From contig CABUAH010000036.1 in assembly GCA_902489475.1 (NCBI GenBank), positions 1 to 19,346 on the forward strand: a stretch of DNA of 19,346 nucleotides, given 5' to 3'. Shown one piece after another: positions 6,908 through 12,382 of this stretch. The stretch comes from an uncultured Oscillospiraceae bacterium (GTDB lineage Bacteria; Bacillota; Clostridia; Oscillospirales; Ruminococcaceae). A program made the position numbers and the translations under genes. The notes below the pieces were generated by a model. The model was not told the DNA's origin. It ran no database searches and was given only the letters and a program-made list of their open reading frames with translations. Within the stretch, counting starts at the first letter, position 1, and every line of letters begins with the position of its first letter.

Positions 6908-7564
6908 TGGGTCAATAATCTTTTCAAGTCCGTTTCTGTCTTTAATCTCAATCGTCCCACGGGAAAGTGAAATCAGTCCTTCATTTACAAAATACTTCAG
7001 CATTCTTGTTACCACTTCACGAGGGTTGCCCAGGTGGTTGCCGATTGTTTCGTGGGTAATTTTGAGTGTGCTGGTGCCTTCGATACTCATTTCATTCAAA
7101 AGAAAATCAGCAAGCCTTTTATCAAAGCTTTTCCACATTACTTGCTCTATCAACCACATTGCATCTGAAAATCGGCTTGCCATAACCTCATTTGTATAAT
7201 TAGCAAGCGGTGCGGAAATCTCCATAATATTTTTATAAGCCTCTGCCGGAATCACCAAAACCTCAGTATCCTTTTCGGCGGTAACGGTTATATCAAATTG
7301 AATGCTATTCATAATGCAGGATGCGGAAAAAAGGCAAATATCACGCTCAAAAAGACGGTACATCGTTATCTCTCTGCCGTCATCGGATATGGTAAAAGCA
7401 CGAAGCTGACCTGAAATCACAAGGATAAGTCCTGTGCAATTCTGCGAACCGTTATGCAAGAGTTCACCTTTTCTGAATTTACGGACAAAAGCTGAGCTTG
7501 TAAGCGTATCTTGCTGTGATTTTGTCAGTTTATTAAATACCGGTATATATGTTAAGTAATTCAT
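6905..7564 (-). CDS. Crp/Fnr-family transcriptional regulator
   Basis: This 219-residue protein has an N-terminal cyclic-nucleotide-type beta-roll (about 15-110), a long dimerisation helix and a C-terminal helix-turn-helix (about 167-205). The recognition helix reads N-P-R182-E183-V-V-T-R187-M-L-K. Aligned with E. coli CRP S-R-E-T-V-G-R, all three base-contacting residues (R, E, R) are kept, whereas FNR uses E-x-x-S-R. This predicts GTGA half sites, as found in the three boxes at 4157, 4457 and 8461. The sensor half has cysteines at 43, 77 and 83 (I-C-L-F-S-A-S-C), possible redox or metal ligands. GGAGA precedes the ATG. Transcription starts from the consensus promoter at 7592-7620, which shares an inverted repeat with the divergent UPF0251-NifX gene. 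It is a likely regulator of the neighbouring redox genes; the signal is unknown. Confidence 0.88.
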   Translation of the reverse strand: MNYLTYIPVFNKLTKSQQDTLTSSAFVRKFRKGELLHNGSQNCTGLILVISGQLRAFTISDDGREITMYRLFERDICLFSASCIMNSIQFDITVTAEKDTEVLVIPAEAYKNIMEISAPLANYTNEVMASRFSDAMWLIEQVMWKSFDKRLADFLLNEMSIEGTSTLKITHETIGNHLGNPREVVTRMLKYFVNEGLISLSRGTIEIKDRNGLEKIIDP

Positions 7565-7591
7565 ATGTAACGTCTCCTTTTTCTATATTTA

Positions 7592-7657
7592 AGTATAGTA
7601 TAATTTCGGGCATATGTCAATATCATTATTGACATATGCCATAAACAGTGCTATACT
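7592..7657. promoter_or_regulatory. Mirror-image divergent promoters sharing a 14-bp inverted repeat
   Basis: GGCATATGTCAATA (7609-7622) and TATTGACATATGCC (7627-7640) are perfect inverted arms around a 4-bp centre. Each arm contains a TTGACA. On the plus strand TTGACA (7629-7634) is 17 bp from TATACT (7652-7657). On the minus strand TTGACA (7620-7615) is 17 bp from TATACT (7597-7592). A dimer bound to the repeat would cover both -35 boxes and silence the regulator and the UPF0251-NifX gene together. Confidence 0.85.
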
Positions 7658-7675
7658 ATATGGTGAGGTGATAAA

Positions 7676-8455
7676 ATGCCAAGACCGAGAAAATGCCGCC
7701 GAGTGTGTTATTTCCCTGAAGTTCTTGAATTTTCTCCAACGGGAGCAGCGATCGGTGAGCTGATTGTTTTGACGGTTGATGAGTTTGAAACAATACGTCT
7801 GATCGATAAAGAGGGACTCAGTCAAGAAGAATGTGGAACACAGCTCGGCGTAGGCAGAACAACCGCACAGAAAATCTATGAATCAGCAAGGAAAAAGATA
7901 GCAGATGCTCTTGTGCTTGGATGCTCGCTTAAAATTAAGGGCGGCGACTTTCATCTTTGCAGCGGCAGTGCAGACTTTTGCTATAAAAAAGATTGTATCA
8001 AACGGCAAATCCAAAAAGAATATAAAACAGAAAAAGGAGTAAATACTATGAGAATAGCAGTAACTTACGAAAATGGAAACATCTTTCAGCATTTCGGTCA
8101 CACCGAGCAATTCAAATTGTATGATATTGAGGATGGCAAGGTCATTAAAACAGAGCTTATAGACACCAACGGCTCCGGCCACGGCGCACTTGCAGGCGTA
8201 CTCTCCGCTGTAAAAGCAGATGTACTAATTTGCGGTGGTATTGGCGGCGGTGCACAAATGGCACTAGCAGAAAGCGGAATAAAGCTTTACGGAGGAGTCA
8301 ACGGTAATGCGGATGAGGCTGTCAATGCTTTTATTGCCGGCAATCTTGCTTTCAATCCCGATGTGCATTGTGAACACCACGATCATGAACACAGTGATGA
8401 AACCCATACCTGCGGCGAACATGGCTGTGGTCACGGGCATTGCGGAAATCACTAA
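7676..8455 (+). CDS. UPF0251 (DUF134) DNA-binding domain fused to a NifX/NafY-type domain
   Basis: Residues 1-100 form a UPF0251 domain, with M-P-R-P-R-K-C-R-R-V-C at the start and a helix-turn-helix in L-S-Q-E-E-C-G-T-Q-L-G-V-G-R-T-T-A-Q-K-I. Residues 125-235 are a dinitrogenase iron-molybdenum-cofactor (NifX/NafY-like) domain, with R-I-A-V-T-Y-E-N-G-N-I-F-Q-H-F-G-H and the I-C-G-G-I-G-G-G-A-Q loop. The last ~30 residues are rich in His and Cys (H-C-E-H-H-D-H-E-H, C-G-E-H-G-C-G-H-G-H-C), likely metal ligands. No nitrogenase genes are near, so a general Fe-S or metal-cluster role is more likely. An internal ATG at 8048 (residue 125) has AAAAAGGAG at good spacing, so the NifX part could also be made alone. 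The promoter is the plus-strand half of the divergent pair. GGTGAGGTG precedes the ATG. Confidence 0.88.
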   Translation: MPRPRKCRRVCYFPEVLEFSPTGAAIGELIVLTVDEFETIRLIDKEGLSQEECGTQLGVGRTTAQKIYESARKKIADALVLGCSLKIKGGDFHLCSGSADFCYKKDCIKRQIQKEYKTEKGVNTMRIAVTYENGNIFQHFGHTEQFKLYDIEDGKVIKTELIDTNGSGHGALAGVLSAVKADVLICGGIGGGAQMALAESGIKLYGGVNGNADEAVNAFIAGNLAFNPDVHCEHHDHEHSDETHTCGEHGCGHGHCGNH

Positions 8456-8459
8456 AAAA

Positions 8460-8501
8460 TGTGATAACATTACGGAATTGTATCCCACAATATGCTATTC
8501 T
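8460..8501 (+). promoter_or_regulatory. Crp-type box 3 and -10 element before the rubredoxin-domain gene
   Basis: GTGATAACATTAC (8461-8473), followed by GGAA, is the third copy of the box with one T for C. A -10 hexamer TATTCT starts at 8496, again 29 bp from the box centre at 8467. GGAGG and a GTG start follow. Confidence 0.65.
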
Positions 8502-8522
8502 TTCATTAAAGGAGGCGGTAAC

Positions 8523-8913
8523 GTGAAAAAATATATTTGTACGGTCTGCGGATATATCCATGAAACCGCTGGCGAACTGCCCGATGATTTCAAGTGTCCG
8601 CTTTGTGGTCGTGCAAGGATGCTTTTGTACTGAAAGAGGAAGCTCCCAAAGCAGAAGAAACCCTTGAAAAGACGCATACAAAAAAAGAATTATCTCCAAT
8701 GGAAATGAGCATCATCTGCTCCAATCTTGCAAGAGGGTGCGAAAAGCAGTATATGCCCGAAGAATCTGAGAATTTCAGAAAGCTGGTAGAATTCTTCCAC
8801 AAAAAAGCAGAGCCTGTCAGTATGCGGGTACAGAGGCACTGCTTGAATTGCTTAATCATGATATTTCGGTAGGATTTCCTTATGGAAGGGCAGTTGCAGA
8901 CAAGCAAAAATAA
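8523..8913 (+). pseudogene. Rubredoxin-domain protein gene with two frameshifts
   Basis: From GTG at 8523 (AAAGGAGGCGG upstream) the frame reads K-K-Y-I-C-T-V-C-G-Y-I-H-E-T-A-G-E-L-P-D-D-F-K-C-P-L-C-G, a complete rubredoxin knuckle pair, and then meets a stop at 8630-8632. One base over, from about 8610, it continues K-D-A-F-V-L-K-E-E, the expected rubredoxin ending, and then a helical region with E-M-S-I-I-C-S-N-L-A-R-G-C-E-K-Q-Y. Near 8815-8825 a second shift is needed to carry on into Q-Y-A-G-T-E-A-L-L-E-L-L-N-H-D-I-S and the stop at 8911. About 130 residues would result without the shifts. Loss of one G near 8610 is the simplest explanation for the first. The upstream box, ribosome site and downstream terminator remain intact, so decay looks recent, or the bases are wrong. 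Confidence 0.75.
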
Positions 8914-8941
8914 CTGTTGCTTGATTTAATGAATACGATGT

Positions 8942-8987
8942 AAAAAGCACATTGAACCTCTAACCGGGGAGGCGCAATGTGCTTTTT
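8942..8987 (+). terminator. Terminator after the rubredoxin-domain gene
   Basis: Thirteen-base-pair arms AAAAAGCACATTG and CAATGTGCTTTTT enclose a 20-nt loop that can itself pair CCTC with GAGG. The T run ends the right arm. Confidence 0.85.
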
Positions 8988-9007
8988 CTTTGCCGTTTTG
9001 CTACCTT

Positions 9008-9060
9008 TGAACGATTACTCCTAAAAATGAACGAATACTCTAAAATTGAACGATTACTTT
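9008..9060. repeat. Three tandem copies of TGAACGATTACT, period 19-20 bp
   Basis: Units begin at 9008, 9028 and 9047 (TGAACGATTACTC, TGAACGAATACTC, TGAACGATTACTT), each followed by an A-rich spacer in the first two. The AACGATTA core returns on the other side of the neighbouring gene at 9776-9837. The repeat has no coding frame. Confidence 0.75.
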
Positions 9061-9097
9061 CGGGTTTTCAAACTATTTTCCTTTGAAAAGCACAAAA

Positions 9098-9128
9098 AAG
9101 CCGCCACGAAACACTCTCGTGACGGCTT
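9098..9128. terminator. Hairpin, possible terminator or structured element
   Basis: AAGCCGCCACGA and TCGTGACGGCTT form a 12-bp stem with one C-A mismatch and a 7-nt loop. The plus-strand tail is not T-rich, while the minus-strand tail reads TTTTTTGTG, so it would act as a terminator for minus-strand transcription. Confidence 0.55.
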
Positions 9129-9160
9129 CATGGTAACTATGAAAGAATGTAAAAAGTTCG

Positions 9161-9186
9161 AAAAAGCCCATAAAATAAGGCTTTTT
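9161..9186. terminator. Terminator beyond the orphan gene
   Basis: AAAAAGCC (9161-9168) and GGCTTTTT (9179-9186) form a short A/T-flanked stem that works in both directions. It lies 80 bp past the stop of the minus-strand orphan gene. Between it and that stop are runs of eight G (9234-9241) and six G (9253-9258) and a weak GCACCCC/GGGGTGC pairing. Confidence 0.55.
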
Positions 9187-9265
9187 GAAAGAGAACCCTA
9201 ATTTTGATATAACGCACCCCACTTTGGAAGTTAGGGGGGGGCATTTCAAAAAGGGGGGTGCAAGG

Positions 9266-9727
9266 TCAATATCTTTTGATAATATCGATTTGATTAGGTG
9301 ACCGTTTTATAAAAGAGCCTTCATAGCACAAGTTCCTATTCCACGCATAGACACGAAAAGTTAAATTGCTGATGTCATACTTCGGATATCCGAAGTATTT
9401 ACGCAGGGAATCGTATGATATGTTGACAAGATATTCCGTTTCGATTTGTCCACCAAAACGATTCTTTCCGTTATCATAAAACTCAATAGCAGCCATGCTT
9501 CCGTTTGCAAATCTTGTTATTGCTTCTACTAATTCTTTCTTATCTGTAATATGAAGGTGCAGTGTTGCGAAGCAGATTGTATAGGTATCATAATTATCAA
9601 TTTCATAGTATATTTTGATAGGCTCACTGTAATCCGAATTTCTGATATATAGACACTCTACTTCCGACTCATTACAGCACAAAGTTTCGTAATTCGAAAA
9701 ATGGTCATATAGAAAATCAAGGTGCAT
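9266..9727 (-). CDS. Orphan protein of unknown function
   Basis: I do not recognise this 153-residue protein. It is acidic, rich in Tyr, Asn and Ile, and has no signal peptide or membrane segment. Predicted strands alternate with short helices (for example Y-T-I-C-F-A-T-L-H-L-H-I and R-V-Y-A-W-N-R-N-L-C-Y-E-G), suggesting a mostly beta fold. A strong AAGGAGG precedes the ATG, and the promoter TTGAAA-N17-TATAAT (9777-9749) is close to consensus. A 19-bp palindrome covers the -10 region, and direct repeats AACGATTA overlap and flank the -35. The gene is alone between terminators and sits beside a tRNA gene, which suggests an accessory gene under tight local control. Small single genes of this kind can be immunity or phage-defence parts, but nothing here proves it. 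Confidence 0.75.
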   Translation of the reverse strand: MHLDFLYDHFSNYETLCCNESEVECLYIRNSDYSEPIKIYYEIDNYDTYTICFATLHLHITDKKELVEAITRFANGSMAAIEFYDNGKNRFGGQIETEYLVNISYDSLRKYFGYPKYDISNLTFRVYAWNRNLCYEGSFIKRSPNQIDIIKRY

Positions 9728-9740
9728 ATGCCATCCTCCT

Positions 9741-9837
9741 TTTGATATATTATATCAAAACCAAATGTAAATTTCAACGATTATACCAAAATCCAACGAT
9801 TGCCTTATAATTTAACGTTTAGTTGACATTTAACGAT
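9741..9837. promoter_or_regulatory. Promoter of the orphan gene with palindrome and four AACG-core repeats
   Basis: On the minus strand TTGAAA (9777-9772) and TATAAT (9754-9749) are 17 bp apart. TTTGATATA-T-TATATCAAA (9741-9759) is a perfect palindrome across the -10. AACG cores begin at 9776, 9795, 9814 and 9832, about every 19 bp (AACGATTA, AACGATTG, AACGTTTA, AACGATAG). The first overlaps the -35. The same core forms an array at 9008-9060. Spacing near two helical turns suggests cooperative protein binding on one face. Confidence 0.65.
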
Positions 9838-9950
9838 AGAAATAGGGTGAATTTGCACGCCACACCGCAACAAATTCCCCAAAATACCGAAAGTAGCCAT
9901 TTTAGGCATAAAAACAACCACAACCTTGTATCAAGATTACGGTTCTTATT

Positions 9951-10043
9951 TGGCGGAGAAGGAGGGATTCGAACCCTCGATGAGCTACAAACCCATACAC
10001 GAGTTCCAGTCGTGCGCCATAAACCGGACTAGGCGACTTCTCC
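9951..10043 (-). tRNA. tRNA-Ser, anticodon GGA
   Basis: Read on the minus strand, the acceptor GGAGAAG pairs with CTTCTCC, followed by discriminator G and an encoded CCA. The anticodon arm CACGACT-GGA-ACTCGTG gives anticodon GGA for UCC and UCU serine codons. A long variable arm and the T-arm GAGGGTTCGAATCCCTC complete a class II tRNA of 93 nt. G73 is a serine identity base. Confidence 0.95.
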
Positions 10044-10055
10044 AATAACTTATAT

Positions 10056-10084
10056 ATGATAGCATTTTTAAAGTTGTTTGTCAA
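10056..10084 (-). promoter_or_regulatory. tRNA-Ser promoter
   Basis: TTGACA (10084-10079) and TATCAT (10061-10056), 17 bp apart, lie directly before the tRNA gene on the minus strand. Confidence 0.75.
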
Positions 10085-10101
10085 GGCAAAAACCAAAAAA
10101 T

Positions 10102-10131
10102 TTGACAAGGGTAAAGTCTGCGTGTTACAAT
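10102..10131 (+). promoter_or_regulatory. dtd promoter
   Basis: TTGACA (10102-10107) and TACAAT (10126-10131) are 18 bp apart, so RNA starts near 10138. That is past the ATG at 10130, which therefore cannot be the start codon of dtd. Confidence 0.7.
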
Positions 10132-10156
10132 GATAAAAACGGTTGGAGATGATAAT

Positions 10157-10594
10157 TTGAAGCTTGTAATACAAAGAGTTTTGTCTGCGTCTGTTGAGGT
10201 TGACGGAAATACAGTCGGAGAAATTTCAAAGGGGTACCTTGTGCTGTTCGGTGCAGGAATCGGAGATAGCGAGAAGGACTGCGAGAGGCTTGCAGACAAG
10301 ATGATAAATTTGAGAATCTTTTCTGACGAAAACGATAAAATAAACCTTTCACTTAAAGATGTTTCGGGAGAACTGTTGATCGTATCTCAGTTTACCCTTT
10401 ACGCCGATTGCAAAAAGGGAAATCGACCCAGCTTTGTTAACGCTGAAAAGCCGGAGCGGGCAAACGAACTTTACGAGTATTTCGTCAGTCTTTGCAGGCA
10501 TAAAACCGAGTGTCGGGTAGCTACCGGAGTTTTCGGCGCTGATATGAAGGTTTCACTTGTGAACGATGGACCGTTTACGGTTATTTTAGAATAA
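10157..10594 (+). CDS. dtd: D-aminoacyl-tRNA deacylase
   Basis: This enzyme frees D-amino acids wrongly attached to tRNA. From TTG at 10157 the protein has 145 residues and begins (M)-K-L-V-I-Q-R-V, as the family does. The signature S-Q-F-T-L-Y-A-D-C-K-K-G-N-R-P-S-F and the C-terminal Gly-cisPro motif N-D-G-P-F-T are both intact. I chose the TTG start because GGAG lies 9 bp before it and because the ATG at 10130 falls inside the -10 box of the promoter. It is transcribed divergently from tRNA-Ser and followed by its own terminator. Confidence 0.93.
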   Translation: MKLVIQRVLSASVEVDGNTVGEISKGYLVLFGAGIGDSEKDCERLADKMINLRIFSDENDKINLSLKDVSGELLIVSQFTLYADCKKGNRPSFVNAEKPERANELYEYFVSLCRHKTECRVATGVFGADMKVSLVNDGPFTVILE

Positions 10595-10613
10595 AATTGC
10601 ATGAACAAAATGT

Positions 10614-10657
10614 CCTCTTTCATATTCTTTTAAAAAGAGTATGAGGAGGGTTTTTTT
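10614..10657 (+). terminator. dtd terminator
   Basis: CCTC..TCATA..TCTT pairs with AAGA.TATGAGGAGG, and seven T follow (10651-10657). Part of its right arm and T run recurs as the ribosome-site region of sigK. Confidence 0.75.
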
Positions 10658-10896
10658 ATGTTCAGTCTGTCGAAAAAGTACGCTTTTAAAATATTGTCGC
10701 GTAGGCGGACATGTGCCGCCGCAGCGACACCTTGAGAGGAAATCTGCGGTATGAGCTGATTTCCGACGAAAAGGGGTATCCTAGGGGAAAAACGCAGAAC
10801 GAGATATGCGAAGCTATCGAAGTGAGTGCGTTTGTCCCATGGGGAGCGTTGTCGACTTTGTCGACACGCTCAGAGTATGAGGAGGTTTTTTATGTT
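10636..10896 (+). repeat. Direct repeat of about 25 bp flanking a 210-bp structured segment
   Basis: AGAGTATGAGGAGG then T6-8, then ATGTT occurs at 10636-10662 and again at 10872-10896, differing only in the number of G and T. The first copy is the right half of the dtd terminator. The second is the ribosome site and start of sigK. Between them lie a 25-codon frame (10658-10735: M-F-S-L-S-K-K-Y-A-F-K), a hairpin at about 10694-10728 (TGTCGC, GGCGG / CCGCC, GCGACA) and a second hairpin at 10844-10871 (GAGCGT-T-GTCGAC / GTCGACACGCTC). No known gene is seen in the segment; it is G+C-richer than its surroundings. Confidence 0.6.
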
Positions 10897-11599
10897 TTCT
10901 TTTTTGGAGATTTTATTTTCTAATGTTTTAATTTTAGCGCTTCATCTTGAAAAGAATATGTCGTTTCCGAAGCCGTTGAGTGAAAAAGAGGAGAGAGAAT
11001 GCTTTGAGAAAATGGCTCAGGGAGATGATAAGGCAAGAGCAAAGATAATAGAGCATAACTTAAGGCTTATTGCTCATATTGTAAAAAAATACACGTCGTC
11101 AGCTGCGGATTCGGAGGATCTTATATCAATCGGCACAATAGGGCTTATAAAAGCGGTTTCTACATATAATTATCTTAAGGGAACACGCTTTGCAACTTAT
11201 GCGAGCAAGTGTATTGAAAACGAAATACTCATGTATTTCAGGTCGCTGAAAAAAACCGGGGGAGAGGTTTCTTTTGAAGACCCGATAGATACCGATAAGG
11301 ATGGAAATACGCTTACTCTTATGGATATTATAGCAAAGGATGATAATATAATCGACAAAATTGATCTTTCAATTAAAACAAAACAGCTATATGATTTTGT
11401 GAATGATTCACTTGACAGCAGAGAACGGGAGATAATTATTTTGCGCTACGGGCTTTTCTCAAAGCGACCGCTCACCCAAAGAGAGGTCGCAAAGAAGTTT
11501 AAAATTTCGAGAAGCTATGTATCACGAATAGAAAAGAAAGCACTTTTGAAATTAAGAGAAAAATTTGAGAAAAACGGCGGCATCGGTGAATACAATTAA
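10892..11599 (+). CDS. sigK: RNA polymerase sigma factor, SigK-type (late sporulation)
   Basis: This 235-residue sigma-70-family protein matches sporulation sigma factors SigK. The N-terminus M-F-S-F-L-E-I-L-F-S-N-V-L-I-L-A-L is hydrophobic like the pro-sequence of pro-SigK, then F-P-K-P-L-S-E-K-E-E-R-E begins the mature part. Region 2 (E-H-N-L-R-L-I-A-H-I-V-K-K-Y, E-D-L-I-S-I-G-T-I-G-L-I-K-A) and region 4 (L-D-S-R-E-R-E-I-I-I-L-R-Y-G-L, a helix-turn-helix with R-S-Y-V-S-R-I-E-K-K-A) are complete. The reading frame is open further upstream, but GAGGAGG sets the start at ATG 10892. The gene is uninterrupted, so there is no skin-type element inside it. In spore formers SigK drives late mother-cell genes; its presence argues for a sporulating host. 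Confidence 0.88.
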   Translation: MFSFLEILFSNVLILALHLEKNMSFPKPLSEKEERECFEKMAQGDDKARAKIIEHNLRLIAHIVKKYTSSAADSEDLISIGTIGLIKAVSTYNYLKGTRFATYASKCIENEILMYFRSLKKTGGEVSFEDPIDTDKDGNTLTLMDIIAKDDNIIDKIDLSIKTKQLYDFVNDSLDSREREIIILRYGLFSKRPLTQREVAKKFKISRSYVSRIEKKALLKLREKFEKNGGIGEYN

Positions 11600-11652
11600 A
11601 ATTTTTGTTAAAACTACCTTTAGGAAAAATAAACCGAAGGGAAGTTTTATAT

Positions 11653-12333
11653 ATGAAAAAGTCAAACCAAGCGCTAAGCGGAGTTTTAAAAGCGATAAAA
11701 GCAAAAAAAGTTATGCTCATAATTTTAGCAGTCTTTTTACTCATAGGATTTATAAGTTATTGGTCATATCAAAGAACAATGCAGAAGCTTTTAAATGGAG
11801 GAATTATCAGTGGAACAAATGCAAGCAGCATTGCCGCAGATATTGCTAAAGAGGACGTGTCAAAGGACAATGAATCTAAAACCAATGAAGAGCCTGCAAC
11901 TCAGCCAAGCAGCAATATGGGATTTTCAATGCCTTTGGACGGAGATATAATCAACGAGTATTCAAACGGAGAGCTTGTAAAATCAAAAACTCTCGGATAT
12001 TGGCTTACTCATGACGGAGTTGATATAAAAGCTGAAGCTAAGACTGCTGTTATGTCAGCAGGAGAAGGAGTGGTTTATGATGTCTATGATGATGCACGGT
12101 GGGGAACTTGTATTGAGATAGATCATCAAAACGGCGTGTTCAGTTATTATTTCGGGCTTGCAAATGACATTGATGTTTCAAAAGGAGATTCCGTTGTTAC
12201 CGGTCAGCAGATAGGCTTTGTCGGAGATACAGCTGAAATAGAAAGCAAGGAAGAGTCACATCTTCACTTTGCAATGAAACAAAACGGAGAATGGATAGAT
12301 CCGATAAGTTATATTGAAGCAAATAAAAGATAA
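11653..12333 (+). CDS. spoIIQ: SpoIIQ-like membrane protein with M23 peptidase domain
   Basis: From ATG 11653 (GAAGGGAAG upstream) the protein has 226 residues: a basic N-terminus, one membrane segment at about 20-37, a Ser/Asn/Glu-rich linker, and a LytM/M23 domain from about 92. Zinc ligands H120 and D124 (T-H-D-G-V-D) and the pair H203-L-H205 are present. The block L-V-K-S-K-T-L-G-Y-W is typical of clostridial SpoIIQ, the forespore half of the zipper that contacts SpoIIIAH during engulfment. The histidine of the usual Y-x-H-L motif is Gly168 here (Y-F-G-L), so hydrolytic activity is doubtful. It starts 53 bp after sigK. Another M23 endopeptidase is the alternative, less likely because of the K-T-L-G-Y-W block. 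Confidence 0.75.
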   Translation: MKKSNQALSGVLKAIKAKKVMLIILAVFLLIGFISYWSYQRTMQKLLNGGIISGTNASSIAADIAKEDVSKDNESKTNEEPATQPSSNMGFSMPLDGDIINEYSNGELVKSKTLGYWLTHDGVDIKAEAKTAVMSAGEGVVYDVYDDARWGTCIEIDHQNGVFSYYFGLANDIDVSKGDSVVTGQQIGFVGDTAEIESKEESHLHFAMKQNGEWIDPISYIEANKR

Positions 12334-12340
12334 AAATGAA

Positions 12341-12382
12341 AACAGCGAACGCTTTAATCATAGGCGTTCGCTGTTGTTTTTA
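12341..12382. terminator. Bidirectional terminator between convergent genes
   Basis: AACAGCGAACGC (12341-12352) and GCGTTCGCTGTT (12364-12375) are perfect 12-bp arms. GTTTTTAC follows on the plus strand, and TTTTCATTTTT follows when read from the minus strand. Confidence 0.88.

Noticed and set aside
7676..8455. Nitrogen fixation role for the NifX-like domain
   Set aside because: No nif structural or assembly genes are present; such domains also occur in non-fixing anaerobes with Fe-S or metal-handling roles.
9008..9060. CRISPR array at the AACGATTAC repeats
   Set aside because: Units are only 12-13 bp with 6-8-bp A-rich gaps, far shorter than repeat-spacer units, and there are no cas genes.
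9234..9261. G runs (8 and 6 bases) as a phase-variable switch or G-quadruplex
   Set aside because: They lie outside any reading frame or promoter and only two runs are present, too few for a quadruplex.
9823..10032. Open frame with G-E-G-G-I-R-T-L, similar to many annotated hypothetical proteins
   Set aside because: It is the antisense reading of tRNA-Ser(GGA) at 9951-10043, a common annotation artefact.
10130..10156. ATG at 10130 as the start of dtd
   Set aside because: It lies inside the -10 box of the dtd promoter and has no ribosome site, while TTG at 10157 has GGAG and gives the usual family N-terminus.
10658..10735. 25-codon frame with a GAGGAGG before it, as a leader peptide of sigK
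   Set aside because: Its ribosome site is the right arm of the dtd terminator and the peptide has no recognisable features, so I report only the repeat.
10892..11599. Skin-type interruption of sigK
   Set aside because: The sigK reading frame is continuous from region 1 to region 4; any insertion lies upstream of the gene.
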